NCBI GenBank assembly: GCA_020633495.1
Contig: JACKDR010000002.1
Span: forward strand, 124,001-188,000
Direction of reading: 5' to 3'
Origin: Kofleriaceae bacterium
GTDB taxonomy: Bacteria > Myxococcota_A > Polyangia > Haliangiales > Haliangiaceae
Length of the DNA stretch: 64,000 bases
The position numbers and the translations under genes are program-made. Positions 48,676-60,974 of this stretch are shown piece after piece. Positions within the stretch are counted from its first letter, which is position 1, and each line of letters starts with the position of its first letter. The notes beneath the pieces were generated by a model. It was not told the DNA's origin, did no database searches, and saw only the letters and a program-made list of their open reading frames with translations.

Positions 48676-50832
48676 ATGCGGGCCCCGGCAATGGCAGCAG
48701 GCGCGAGGCTCGCCGCGGCGACCACGCTGGCGATCGCGACCCTGGCGCTGGCGCCGGCGACGGCGCGGGCCGACCGGCCGGCGGCCCCGCCCGCCGAGCG
48801 GCTGGGCCTGGCCTACGCCGCCTACGACGACGGCGACGTCGACCGCGCCGCCGCCCTGCTCGACGGCATCGACGACGCCGCGGTGGTCAACGACGACTAC
48901 CTGCACTGGCTGCGGGGCCAGGTCGAGCTGCTGCGCGGCAAGCCGGCGGCGGCGCTGGCGGCGTTCCGGCTGCTGGCCCGAGACAAAGGGTCGCAGTACG
49001 CCGCCGAGGTGCCATGGCGCATCGCCGACTGCGAGTGGGAGCTGGGCCACACCAAGGCCGCCGCCAAGGCCTACGGCAAGCTGATCGGGACCGCCCACGC
49101 CGCGGAGCACGCCGATCTCGCGATCGTCCAGCTCCGCCTCGCCGAGGCCAAGCGCGCCGCGAAGCAGACCAAGGCGGCGCGCGCGGCGTATCGCCAGCTC
49201 CTGCTCGACCACCCGGCGCACCCGGCGGCGGCGATCGCCGACCGCCGCCTGGTCGCGCTCGGCGGCGAGGCCGCGGCGCGGCTGTCCGACGGCGACCGCC
49301 TCGACCGCGCCACCACGCTGACCGCCCAGCACCTGTGGCACGAGGCGATCGCCGAGCTGATGCTGATCCCCGACGACGTCGGCGGCGACCTGGGCCGGCG
49401 CCGCACCTACTGGCTGGGCGAGACCCTGTTCAAGATGCGGCGCCGCTACGGCGACGCCGGCAAGCTGCTGCTGTCGGTGTACCCGCAGATGGGCGGCAGC
49501 GCCGCCGAGGCCATGTTCCACGGCGCCCGCGCCCTGTCGCGCGCCGATCACGACGACGAAGCGATCACCTGGTACCGCAAGGTCGTCGCGACGTACCCGC
49601 GCACGGCGTGGGCGCAGGAGGCGCAGTACCTGACCGGCTGGCTCGAGTTCAACCGCGGCAACTACGACGCCGCGCTCGAACCGCTGAAGGAGGTGCTGCG
49701 GCGCTACCCCAAGTCGAAGTGGACCGACGACGCGCTGTGGTTCCTCGGCATGTCGACCTACCTGCGCGGCGACCTCGACGCCGCGCTCGACTACCTCACC
49801 AAGCTGGCGGCCCACGGCGGCGCGCTCGAGGGCGGCAAGGGCCGGTACTGGAAGGCCCGGGTCCAGCAGCGCCTCGATCGCAAGGACGACGCGATCGAGG
49901 GCTTCCGCGCGCTGATCCAGCGCTACCCGTTCTCGTGGTACGCGCTGCTGGCGCGGGCGCGCCTCGGCGAGCTCGGCGTCACCGTCGGCCCGTTCGGCGT
50001 CGACGACCCCAAGCCGCGCGGCCCGTCGATCGCGACCGAGGTCGACGAGGGCCTCGCCGACGATCGCCTGATCGCCGGCGTCGACGAGCTGATCGCGGCC
50101 GGGCTCGGGGTCGAGGCCGGCGACGAGCTGCGCCGCGGCGAGGCCGGCTTCGTCAAGCGCCACGACCGCGGCAAGGCCTACGCGATGGTGCTCGATCGCT
50201 ACCGTCGCGCCGGCAACTTCTCGCGGCCGTGGATGCTGGCGATCGTGCGCAGCGGCAACGCGCTGTCGGGCCCCGCCGAGGGCACCGCGCGCATCTGGTG
50301 GGAGCACGCCTACCCGCGGGCGTTCTCGGAGCTGGTCGAGAAGTGGCAGGACCTCGGCGACAACCCCGACTACTACCTGTACTCGATCATGCGCAAGGAG
50401 AGCGGCTTCGACCCCCACGTGCTGTCGTACGCCGACGCCCAGGGCCTGCTGCAGATGATCCCGGCGACGACGCGCCGGGTCGCCGACACCCTCGGCCTCG
50501 AGTACGACGCCGGCCAGCTCTACGACCCCGAGTTCAACGTCCGCACCGGCAGCTGGTACATCGGCCACCTGCTGTCGAAGTTCAAGGGCCAGATCCCGAT
50601 CGGCGCCGGCTCGTTCAACAGCGGCCCGCGCCCGGTGATGCGGTGGCTCGACAAGAACGGCGATCGGCCCATCGACGAGTTCGTCGAGCTGGTCAGCTAC
50701 ACCCAGACCCGCGAGTACATGAAGAAGGTCACCGAGAACTACGCGCGCTACGTCTACCTGTACGGCGGCACGGTCTACGACCAGCCGCTCACCGTCGACG
50801 CCGCGTACCGCGACGACGCCATCACCTATTGA
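48676..50832 (+). CDS. Soluble lytic murein transglycosylase with TPR-like repeats
   Basis: 718 residues from ATG 48676 (ATG 48691 is an alternative). A signal peptide runs to about residue 33 (LALAPATARA). About 500 residues of helical repeats follow, many of TPR character (YYRKVVATYPRTAWAQEAQYLTGW, EPLKEVLRRYPKSKWTDDA). The C-terminal SLT domain has catalytic Glu575 in SIMRKESGFDP, then SYADAQGLLQMIPATTRRVAD and a closing AGSFNSGP. Periplasmic and likely active on peptidoglycan. A TATACT hexamer at 48663-48668 may be its -10 element. Confidence 0.95.
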   Translation: MRAPAMAAGARLAAATTLAIATLALAPATARADRPAAPPAERLGLAYAAYDDGDVDRAAALLDGIDDAAVVNDDYLHWLRGQVELLRGKPAAALAAFRLLARDKGSQYAAEVPWRIADCEWELGHTKAAAKAYGKLIGTAHAAEHADLAIVQLRLAEAKRAAKQTKAARAAYRQLLLDHPAHPAAAIADRRLVALGGEAAARLSDGDRLDRATTLTAQHLWHEAIAELMLIPDDVGGDLGRRRTYWLGETLFKMRRRYGDAGKLLLSVYPQMGGSAAEAMFHGARALSRADHDDEAITWYRKVVATYPRTAWAQEAQYLTGWLEFNRGNYDAALEPLKEVLRRYPKSKWTDDALWFLGMSTYLRGDLDAALDYLTKLAAHGGALEGGKGRYWKARVQQRLDRKDDAIEGFRALIQRYPFSWYALLARARLGELGVTVGPFGVDDPKPRGPSIATEVDEGLADDRLIAGVDELIAAGLGVEAGDELRRGEAGFVKRHDRGKAYAMVLDRYRRAGNFSRPWMLAIVRSGNALSGPAEGTARIWWEHAYPRAFSELVEKWQDLGDNPDYYLYSIMRKESGFDPHVLSYADAQGLLQMIPATTRRVADTLGLEYDAGQLYDPEFNVRTGSWYIGHLLSKFKGQIPIGAGSFNSGPRPVMRWLDKNGDRPIDEFVELVSYTQTREYMKKVTENYARYVYLYGGTVYDQPLTVDAAYRDDAITY

Positions 50833-50897
50833 CGCGCAGCGGCGCGCGCCGGCGATGGCGGCGGGCCAGCGGCGCCCGGAGGTGCTACCGTCGAGCC

Positions 50898-51116
50898 ATG
50901 AGCAAGCTCGTCGTCGGGACCGTGCGTCGCAACGACCTCGCGGGAGGCCAGTGGATCCTCGACGCCGAGGACGGTCAGCAGTACCAGCTGCGCGGCGAGG
51001 TCGCCGGGCTCGCCGACGGCATCAAGGCCAAGGTCGAGGGCAAGCTGCAGAAGGACGTCATGAGCATCGGCATGGCGGGCCCGATCCTCGAGGTCGCCAA
51101 GGTCACCAAGCTGTAG
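50898..51116 (+). CDS. Small conserved-looking protein (72 aa)
   Basis: ATG 50898. The sequence (LVVGTVRRNDLAGGQWILDAEDGQQYQLRGEVAGL) predicts a small all-beta OB-like fold, followed by KVEGKLQKDVMSIGMAGPILEVAKV. I tentatively compare it to DUF5818-type small proteins. No membrane or signal region. It lies 65 bases after the transglycosylase and before repeat copy C. Confidence 0.65.
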   Translation: MSKLVVGTVRRNDLAGGQWILDAEDGQQYQLRGEVAGLADGIKAKVEGKLQKDVMSIGMAGPILEVAKVTKL

Positions 51117-51152
51117 GCCGCGGGCCGCGCGCACGCGCCCGGCGACGCGACA

Positions 51153-51286
51153 CGCCCCCTCGACTCCGGGGTCGGTGCTGCCAGCGTGCAGCCCGCGCGG
51201 CGCAGCCACGCGCCAGCGTCGTCCGCTGCCGCTCACCCCGAGCGCGGCCCGAGCGGCGTAGCCGCGAGGGCGGCGTCGGGGGGGCG
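51153..51286. repeat. Dispersed palindromic repeat, copy C
   Basis: 134 bp bounded by CGCCCCCTCGAC at 51153-51164 and the complementary end at 51275-51286 with one mismatch. Its arms are swapped relative to copy A: the CCGGGGTCGGTGCTG arm comes first and the GCGGCGTAGCCGCGAGGGCG arm second, so it is inserted in the opposite orientation. It lies between convergent genes, as copy A does. Confidence 0.75.
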
Positions 51287-51324
51287 GGCCGAGGGGCAGG
51301 GCGGCGACGCAACGCGGCGCGCGG

Positions 51325-53319
51325 CTAGCGCAGCTCGACTTCGGTGCCCTCGGCGAGGCCGGCGTCGGCGGGGCAGAGCACGGTCACCGCCGGCGCGGCG
51401 ACGTCGGTCACGGTGCACTCGGCGGCCTGCTCGGGGTTGCCCTTGGTCGACACCTTGACGGTGGCGTCGACGGCGTAGCCCTTGTCGGCCGGGACCTTGT
51501 CGAAGGTCGCGGTCAGCATCGGCGGCCCCTCGAGCTGGGCGACGACGTCCCCGACGGCGACCCGCTTGCCCTTGGCGATCGGCGCCACGACCTTGCCGGC
51601 GCTGGGCGCCGCGACGGCGAACGCCGCGATCTTCTCGCGCAGCTTGTCGGCCTCGGCCTTCTTCTCGTCGAGGCGCTTGGTGCGCTCGTCGATCTTGGCC
51701 TGCTGCCGCTTCACCTCGGCGGTGTTGCCCGCCTGCTGGGCCTTGTCGAGCGCCTTCTGGTAGCCCTCGAGCTGCTTGGGGACCCGGACCTCGATGTCCC
51801 ACACCAGCCCGCCGTGCTCGTCGCCGAGCTTCTTCTGCAGCGCCGCGGCGCCGGTGAACGTGACGAGCGTGTCGCCGGCCTGGACCTCGGCGCCCTCGTC
51901 CACGACGCTGTACACGACGCCGGCGATCTCGGAGGTGACGTCGGCGGCCACCGCGGGCGCGGCCTCGAGGACCGCGCTCGGCGGCGGCGGGGGCGGCGGG
52001 GGCGGCGTCGGCTTGGTCGCGGTGCCGGCGGTGGCGCCGGTGCCCTCGACCTGGCCGCTGCTGCTGGGCTGGCTGTCGTCGGCCTTGGGCCGGTCGAGCA
52101 CGTACTTCCAGACCAGGAAGGCGCCGCCGGCCAGGAGCACCAGGATGAACAGGACGATCAGGATCGGGCTGGTGCCGGTGTCGGGCTGCGGCGGGTTGAT
52201 CGGTCGCGCGTGCGGCGAATCGTCGGCCGCGGCCGCGGCCGCGTCGGCCGCCTTGGCGGCCTCCTTCGCCTTGGCGGGGTCGGTCTTGACCGTGTCGCCG
52301 CGCGACCGGGTCGCGACGTGCTCCTTGCCGGTCACCGACACCGGCTGCGCCGGCAGCTCGACCGCGGCGCGATCGGCCAGCGACGGCAAGGCCGGCACCT
52401 CCTGCGGCGGCGGCGTCGGCTCGCCGGCCTCGACCACGATCTCGGCCTGGTCGGCCTGCTCGACCTGGCGGACCGCGTCGAGCGCGGCCTGCTTGGCGGC
52501 CTCGGCGCGCGCGGTGGTGTCGGCCTCCTGGCCCTCGAGCTGGTCCATCAGGTCCTGTGGGACCTCGACGGCGCGCATGCTGCGCGACATCCGGACCGCC
52601 TCCTTGACGTCGTCGGGGCGGATCGCCAGGTGCTCGCTGAGGTCGACCGAGACCTCGTCGTCGAAGTCGCCGGTGGCGGGCGCCGGCAGGTTGGTCGGCT
52701 CGTCGCTGTAGTCGGCGGCCGACGGCACGGTCTGGCGCCGCAGGCTCGGCATCGCGGTCGGCTCGGCGGCGCCGCCGGGCGCCCCCAGCTCGACGTCGTC
52801 GACGGCCTCGTGCGCGACGTTCATCGCGGCGTAGCCGGCGCCACCCGAGTCGCCCAGCTCCACCGCCGCGGCGGCGGGCAGCTCCTCGGCCGGGCCCGCG
52901 GTGGCGCCCGACCCGCCGAGCTCGACGTCGACACCCGCGGGCGGCGCCGGCGTGCGCGGTGCGGCGTGGACGCCCGCGGTCAGGCCGATCTCGTCGGCCG
53001 CCTCGCGGCGACGCGCGATCTCGGCGGCCGCCTGGGCCACCGGCTCGGAGTCGAGGTAGCCGAGGTGCCCGAGCGTGCTGATGACGCTCTCGATCTCGGC
53101 GGGCGAGGGCTCGATGCCGAGCTCTTCCTTGGCCCACTGGACCAGCCCGGCGAGATCACGCTCGCCGTCCATCGCGCACGCGATCGAGTACTCGACCTCG
53201 TAGAACCGGAAGCCGTCGCCGGTGTCCGGGTCGATGACGTCGATGAAGCGCTGGCCCTCGGCCTCGATGCACTCGGCGACGAGGTCGGTGCGGAAACGCG
53301 GGCGGTTGGCGAGCTGCAT
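51325..53319 (-). CDS. HlyD-like protein with PqqD-type N-terminal domain
   Basis: 664 residues. The N-terminal ~85 residues (FRTDLVAECIEAEGQRFIDVIDP to SVISTLGHLGYLDSE) resemble a PqqD-like winged helix. A long acidic Ala/Gly-rich linker follows, then one membrane helix (ILIVLFILVLLAGGAFLVWKY, about 375-395). Beyond it lie two half-lipoyl barrels separated by a coiled coil (GTLVTFTGAAALQ, the KLEGYQKALDKAQQ to KLREKIAAF helices, PSAGKVVAPIAKGKRVAVGDVVAQL), as in HlyD/MFP adaptors. No transporter or outer-membrane channel is adjacent. Next to mglA, 60 bases away. Confidence 0.75.
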   Translation of the reverse strand: MQLANRPRFRTDLVAECIEAEGQRFIDVIDPDTGDGFRFYEVEYSIACAMDGERDLAGLVQWAKEELGIEPSPAEIESVISTLGHLGYLDSEPVAQAAAEIARRREAADEIGLTAGVHAAPRTPAPPAGVDVELGGSGATAGPAEELPAAAAVELGDSGGAGYAAMNVAHEAVDDVELGAPGGAAEPTAMPSLRRQTVPSAADYSDEPTNLPAPATGDFDDEVSVDLSEHLAIRPDDVKEAVRMSRSMRAVEVPQDLMDQLEGQEADTTARAEAAKQAALDAVRQVEQADQAEIVVEAGEPTPPPQEVPALPSLADRAAVELPAQPVSVTGKEHVATRSRGDTVKTDPAKAKEAAKAADAAAAAADDSPHARPINPPQPDTGTSPILIVLFILVLLAGGAFLVWKYVLDRPKADDSQPSSSGQVEGTGATAGTATKPTPPPPPPPPPSAVLEAAPAVAADVTSEIAGVVYSVVDEGAEVQAGDTLVTFTGAAALQKKLGDEHGGLVWDIEVRVPKQLEGYQKALDKAQQAGNTAEVKRQQAKIDERTKRLDEKKAEADKLREKIAAFAVAAPSAGKVVAPIAKGKRVAVGDVVAQLEGPPMLTATFDKVPADKGYAVDATVKVSTKGNPEQAAECTVTDVAAPAVTVLCPADAGLAEGTEVELR

Positions 53320-53379
53320 CGTTCTCCTGACCGGGTCGTCCCGGCGCTTGCGACGGCGGTCCCCGTCCTGCCCTGCGGA

Positions 53380-53967
53380 TCAGCCGCCCTTCTTGAGCTC
53401 GGTGAGCACCAGCTTGGCAACCGCCTTGAGGGTATCGAACACGCCGACTCCCTTCGGCGCGACGGCCTCGAACGCTTGCACCTTGGTCGGGTTCAACAGC
53501 TCTTCGAGCTCGGACAGCGGGGCCGCGTTGGGCAGGTCCCGTTTGTTGTACTGAACCACGTAGGGCAGCTTGTCCAGATCGTAGCCCTGCTCCTGCAGGT
53601 TGGTCCGCAGGTTGTCGAGCGACTCGATGTTGGCCTCGGTGCGCTCGATCTGGCTGTCGCCCACGAAGACGACGCCGTCGACGCCCTTGAGGATCAGCTT
53701 GCGGCTGGCGTCGTAGAAGACCTGGCCCGGCACCGTGTACAGGTGGAAGCGGGTGCGGAAGCCGCGGATCTCACCGAGCGACAGCGGCAGGAAGTCGAAG
53801 AACAGCGTCCGCTCGGTCTCGGTCGCGAGGGAGATCATCTTGCCCTTCGCGTCCGGATTGGTCTTGTTGTAGATGTACTGGAGATTCGTGGTCTTCCCGC
53901 ACAGACCGGGCCCGTAGTAGACGATCTTGCAGTTGATCTCGCGGGACGAGTAGTTGATGAAGCTCAT
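53380..53967 (-). CDS. mglA: MglA, Ras-like GTPase for gliding motility and polarity
   Basis: 195 residues, identical in length to the Myxococcus protein. P-loop GPGLCGKT at 19-26, NKRD at 141-144, and TVPGQ at 78-82, where Thr78 replaces the usual Asp of Ras-family switch II, a hallmark of MglA. It sets the leading pole in myxobacterial motility together with its GAP, MglB. The gene follows mglB by 17 bases. Downstream is the HlyD-like gene. Confidence 0.98.
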   Translation of the reverse strand: MSFINYSSREINCKIVYYGPGLCGKTTNLQYIYNKTNPDAKGKMISLATETERTLFFDFLPLSLGEIRGFRTRFHLYTVPGQVFYDASRKLILKGVDGVVFVGDSQIERTEANIESLDNLRTNLQEQGYDLDKLPYVVQYNKRDLPNAAPLSELEELLNPTKVQAFEAVAPKGVGVFDTLKAVAKLVLTELKKGG

Positions 53968-53984
53968 GGACGAGTCGCCCCGGG

Positions 53985-54464
53985 TCAGTCGTTGAACAGG
54001 TTGTCGATGTCCGCGTCGGTGATCTCGGCGAATACCGACGGCTGCGACCCGGCCTCCATCTTCCGGATCAGGGCGTCGAGCACGTTGGTCAGCTCGGCGG
54101 TGGCCTTGCGAACCCGTAGCCGGACCAGGCCGAGGGACGATCGCTCGTCGAACAGCACCAGCAGGATGACGCGCTGCGCGACCAGCGAGATGTGCACGTG
54201 GGTCTTCTCGCCCTCGTGGAACTGACCCGCGAACTCCTGCTCCTTGAGCAGCTGCGCGATGCCACCGGTGGCCGCGACGTTGCCGGCCGTCAGCGACGAC
54301 AGCGACGTGACGTCGAGCTGGTCCACCTCGCCCGACGACGCGATCGCCTGGCCGTTCTTGTCGATCACCAGGACGGCCTTGGCGTTCGAGTCCTTCTGGA
54401 GCACGTCGCAGATGCCGTTGATCTGCTGCAGCTCCTCTTCGTACATCACCAGCTGGTTGCCCAT
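53985..54464 (-). CDS. mglB: MglB, Roadblock/LC7 GTPase-activating protein
   Basis: 159 residues from ATG 54464 with AGGAG upstream; this start reproduces the Myxococcus length and opening (MGNQLVMYEEELQQINGICD). The Roadblock fold shows in AVLVIDKNGQAIASSGE and LTAGNVAATGGIAQLLKEQEF. RVILLVLFDERSSLGLVRLRVRKA follows. The C-terminal ~25 residues correspond to the tail that binds MglA partners. Forms the operon mglB-mglA; a possible promoter lies about 100 bases upstream. Confidence 0.98.
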   Translation of the reverse strand: MGNQLVMYEEELQQINGICDVLQKDSNAKAVLVIDKNGQAIASSGEVDQLDVTSLSSLTAGNVAATGGIAQLLKEQEFAGQFHEGEKTHVHISLVAQRVILLVLFDERSSLGLVRLRVRKATAELTNVLDALIRKMEAGSQPSVFAEITDADIDNLFND

Positions 54465-54567
54465 CGTGCCTAGGCTCCTGTTGCCACGTGCGCGCGCTGC
54501 GGTCTCGGCCGCTGGCCCGACGTGGGTCGTCGAGTCGTCGACAAGAACCCCCCCGTGGCCGTGTGCC

Positions 54568-54597
54568 AAGGTACCAGAGGGATCGTTTTTCTTTCAA
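54568..54597 (-). promoter_or_regulatory. Candidate sigma-70 promoter for mglBA
   Basis: On the minus strand TTGAAA (54592-54597) and TACCTT (54568-54573) are 18 bases apart, in an unusually AT-rich pocket about 100 bases upstream of the mglB start. The match at -35 is good and at -10 moderate. A myxobacterial alternative sigma could also be used. Confidence 0.35.
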
Positions 54598-54681
54598 CCT
54601 TTCCAGGTATATATCGCCGTGCGCCGGGATGGCCGTTCCGCACCATGAAGGGCGGTGTGGGTGGCCGCCAGGGCCGTCCCT

Positions 54682-55287
54682 TCACAGCGTTGCGCGGCCG
54701 GCCAGGGCGCGAGCGATGGTCGCCTGGTCGGTGTACTCGAGCTCGCCCCCGACCGGCAGGCCGGTGGCGATGCGACTGACCGTCACACCGAGGGGCTTGA
54801 TGAGCCGGGCCAGGTACATCGCGGTGGCCTCGCCCTCGACGCTGGGGGCGGTGGCCAGGATGACCTCGCGGACCGGCGGCGCGGTCCCGTCGCCGGGGCC
54901 GAGCCGCTGCATCAGCTCGGCGATGCGCAGATCGTCGGGGCCGATGCCCTCGAGCGGCGACAGCAGGGCGTGCAGGACGTGGTACCGGCCGCGGAAGTGG
55001 CCGCCGCGGTCGATGGCGCCGACGTCGGCCGGGGTCGCGACCACGCAGATGACCTCGGGATCGCGGCGCGGATCGGTGCAGGTGGCGCAGGGATCGTCCT
55101 CGGTGACGTTGGCGCACACCGAGCAGAGCCGGATCCGGTCGGCGAGATCCAGCAGCGCCTGGGCCAGCTCGCGGGTCTGCTGCCGGGGCGCCCGGACCAG
55201 GTGGAAGGCCAGGCGCGTGCCGGTCTTCTCGCCGACGCCGGGCAGGCGGGCGAGGTGCTGGACCAGGCGGCGGATCGGATCCGACAC
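54682..55287 (-). CDS. recR: Recombination protein RecR
   Basis: 201 residues. An HhH start (LVQHLARLPGVGEKTGTRLAFHLVR), the Cys4 zinc site (CSVCANVTEDDPCATC) and a Toprim domain (EVICVVATPADVGAIDRGG, ATAPSVEGEATAMYLAR) are all in place. RecR works with RecO and RecF to load RecA. It follows ybaB by 6 bases, the classic dnaX-ybaB-recR order. Confidence 0.97.
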   Translation of the reverse strand: MSDPIRRLVQHLARLPGVGEKTGTRLAFHLVRAPRQQTRELAQALLDLADRIRLCSVCANVTEDDPCATCTDPRRDPEVICVVATPADVGAIDRGGHFRGRYHVLHALLSPLEGIGPDDLRIAELMQRLGPGDGTAPPVREVILATAPSVEGEATAMYLARLIKPLGVTVSRIATGLPVGGELEYTDQATIARALAGRATL

Positions 55288-55293
55288 GTCGAC

Positions 55294-55645
55294 CTAGAAC
55301 ATGCCGGGCATGCCCGGGATGTTCATGCCGCCCATCAGCGCGCCCATGCGCTCCTTGCTGAGGTCGCGCATCTTGGCGACGGCCTGGTTGATCGCCGCGG
55401 TGATCAGATCCTGCAGCATGCCGACGTCGGCCGGATCGACGACGGTCTTGTCGATCGCGATCTTCTGGACCTCGAAGTGGCCGTTGATCGTGACCGTGAC
55501 CATGCCGCCGCCCGACGACGCGTCGACGGTGGCGGAGCCGAGCTCCTCCTGCGCCTTGGCGACGTCGGTCTGGAGCCGCTGCGCCTGCTTCATCAGGGCG
55601 CCGAGATCGGGCATGCCGCCCTTGCCACCACCGAACGGGTTCTTG

Positions 55646-55653
<8 letters not shown>
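55294..55653 (-). CDS. ybaB: YbaB/EbfC family nucleoid-associated protein
   Basis: 119 residues. The family core is KQAQRLQTDVAKAQEELGSATVDASSGGGMVTVTINGHFEVQKIAID, followed by QDLITAAINQAVAKM. The Gly/Met-rich ends (NPFGGGKGGMPDLGALM and MGGMNIPGMPGMF) are normal for the family. The dimer binds DNA. Start overlaps the dnaX 3' end by 8 bases, suggesting coupling. Confidence 0.96.
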
Positions 55654-57546
<1,893 letters not shown>

Positions 57547-57651
57547 GGGACCGGTCCGCCGCCCGACGACGGCCGAAAACAGCGCGGCGGCCCGCACCGT
57601 GAAGCGCGGACCGCCGCGGACTATAGCCGCCTCACGCGGCCGAGAAAAGGT

Positions 57652-57733
<82 letters not shown>

Positions 57734-57801
57734 ATGAACTGAGTCATCGTGCACCTTCGTGCACCGTCACGCACGGCAGTCACAGACTGCGCCGACATTC
57801 G

Positions 57802-57889
<88 letters not shown>

Positions 57890-57961
57890 TCGCCTGTCGG
57901 GTGAGCGGGAAGCCGAGCGCCGACCTCGCCCGACGGGTCATCTCCGCGAACGGAGACGTGG

Positions 57962-58044
<83 letters not shown>

Positions 58045-58054
58045 AGGGTGGGAA

Positions 58055-58552
58055 CTACGAGCCCTGCCGGCGCAGCTCGGCGAAGAACTGCTGGAGCAGG
58101 GTGGCGCACTCGCTGGCGAGCACACCTCCGCGGACCTCGAGGCGATGGTTGAGGCGCGGGTCTTGCGGGATCTGATACAGCGTCGCGACCGCGCCCGCCT
58201 TGGGGTTGGGGCAGCCGTACACCAGGCGTCGGACCCGGGCGTTGACCAGGGCGCCGGCGCACATCGGGCAGGGTTCCTGCGTGACGACCAGGGTCGCCTC
58301 GACCCGCCAGTGGCCGATCGTGCGCGCCGCGTCGCGGAGCGCCACGATCTCGGCGTGAGCGGTGGGATCGCCGTCCACCTCGCGGCGGTTGCGGCCTCGT
58401 CCCAGGATCGTGCCATCGGCGGCGACGATGACCGCGCCGACCGGGACGTCGCCGGCCGCGCCGGCCAGCCGCGCCTCGTCGATCGCGAGCTGCATCCAGC
58501 GCGCGTCGTCGTCCGGCGCGTCGTCCGGCGGCTGCTCGTCGAGCTCGTTCAT
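58055..58552 (-). CDS. tadA: tRNA-specific adenosine deaminase (wobble A34 to inosine)
   Basis: 165 residues. The deaminase motif is TAHAEIVAL (His66, Glu68) with PCPMCAGAL (Cys95, Cys98) as zinc ligands; GAVIV and NRREVDGDPT also fit. It edits the wobble base of tRNA-Arg(ACG), whose gene ends 4 bases upstream of this start codon. ATG 58552 is the only start giving a full N-terminal helix; the next Met (residue 20) would cut it. The Shine-Dalgarno candidate GGA lies inside the tRNA acceptor stem. Confidence 0.96.
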   Translation of the reverse strand: MNELDEQPPDDAPDDDARWMQLAIDEARLAGAAGDVPVGAVIVAADGTILGRGRNRREVDGDPTAHAEIVALRDAARTIGHWRVEATLVVTQEPCPMCAGALVNARVRRLVYGCPNPKAGAVATLYQIPQDPRLNHRLEVRGGVLASECATLLQQFFAELRRQGS

Positions 58553-58556
58553 GTTG

Positions 58557-58629
58557 CGGATCCGAGAGGGGTCGAACCTCTAACCCCCGGCTCCGTAGGC
58601 CGGTGCTCTATCCATTGAGCTACGGATCC
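58557..58629 (-). tRNA. tRNA-Arg(ACG)
   Basis: Acceptor GGATCCG/CGGATCC, discriminator G, loop CTACGGA giving anticodon ACG, T-loop TTCGACC. 73 nt without CCA. It is the TadA substrate, and lies directly upstream of tadA on the same strand. Confidence 0.96.
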
Positions 58630-58646
58630 AATGCAGGCCAACCTGG

Positions 58647-58737
<91 letters not shown>

Positions 58738-58825
58738 TGAGTGGGGGCGCGAGCCTTCTCGTCGCCGCCACGTGGAGCTTCTTGTCGTGCGTGACCACTA
58801 TTCGTTTTTCAGCGTCGTGACCTTT

Positions 58826-58910
<85 letters not shown>

Positions 58911-58967
58911 AGGTGCCACCCAGAGGTAGGCGGCAGTATATGGATGCGCGACCTCTTGTAAAGGGGA

Positions 58968-60260
<1,293 letters not shown>

Positions 60261-60383
60261 GTCGATAATCCAATGATCGAGGGGGGTTGGGCAGGATAGG
60301 CTACTCGCGCTTAACCCCGTGCGCAACCCTGGGTCGAACTCGATGTGGATGCCGCCCTCCGCCTGCCGATCGCCTTGCTCCGC

Positions 60384-60974
60384 ATGACGGACGAGGACGA
60401 CACGGCCGCGCGCGCCGACGCCGACCCCGACCAGCCGCTGGTCGCCCGCTTCAAGCGCGGCGATCGCCTCGCGTTCGACCTGCTGGTGCGTCGCCACCAG
60501 CGCGGGCTGTGGCGGATCGCGCGCCGCTACGTCGGCAACGACGCCGACGCCGCGGACGTCGCGCAGCAGGCGTTCGTGCGCGCGTACAAGGCGCTGCCGG
60601 GGTTCCGCGGCGCCGCCACGGTGCGCAGCTGGCTGTACCGGATCGCGATCAACCTGGCGCTCAACCACGTCCGCGATCGCGGCCGCGAGACCCTGCGCGC
60701 GCCCGACGAGCTCGACGACGATCGCCTGGCCACCGGCGCCACCGGGGCGCGGCGGCTGATCGCCGACGAGGACGCCGCGGCGCTGCGCGACGCGATCACG
60801 GCGCTGCCGCCGAAGCAGCGCATGGTGCTGGAGCTGCGGGTCTACGACGAGCTGTCGTTCCGCGAGGTCGCCGAGCTCGCCGACTGCACCGAGAACGCCG
60901 CCAAGGTGAACTTCCACTACGCGGTCAAGCGGCTGCGCGAGCTGCTGGGCGCGGCCGCCGGAGGCCCGCCATGA
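60384..60974 (+). CDS. ECF-type RNA polymerase sigma factor
   Basis: 196 residues from ATG 60384. Region 2 is LVARFKRGDRLAFDLLVRRHQRGLWRIARRYVG and DAADVAQQAFVRAYKAL, with RSWLYRIAINLALNHVR. Region 4 is LPPKQRMVLELRVYDELSFREVAELADCTENAAKVNFHYAVKRL. No region 1 or 3, as expected for ECF sigmas. The stop overlaps the next start by 4 bases (ATGA), typical for sigma/anti-sigma pairs. Confidence 0.93.
   Translation: MTDEDDTAARADADPDQPLVARFKRGDRLAFDLLVRRHQRGLWRIARRYVGNDADAADVAQQAFVRAYKALPGFRGAATVRSWLYRIAINLALNHVRDRGRETLRAPDELDDDRLATGATGARRLIADEDAAALRDAITALPPKQRMVLELRVYDELSFREVAELADCTENAAKVNFHYAVKRLRELLGAAAGGPP

Noticed and set aside
47455..50568. Apparent 1037-codon minus-strand ORF
   Set aside because: Only the C-terminal 388 codons (from 48621) are a real acyl-CoA dehydrogenase; the N-terminal part is antisense to the transglycosylase.
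46351..50832. Apparent 1493-codon plus-strand ORF
   Set aside because: Its first ~770 codons are antisense to the epimerase, thiD and acyl-CoA dehydrogenase genes. Only the last 718 codons (from 48676) form a real protein.
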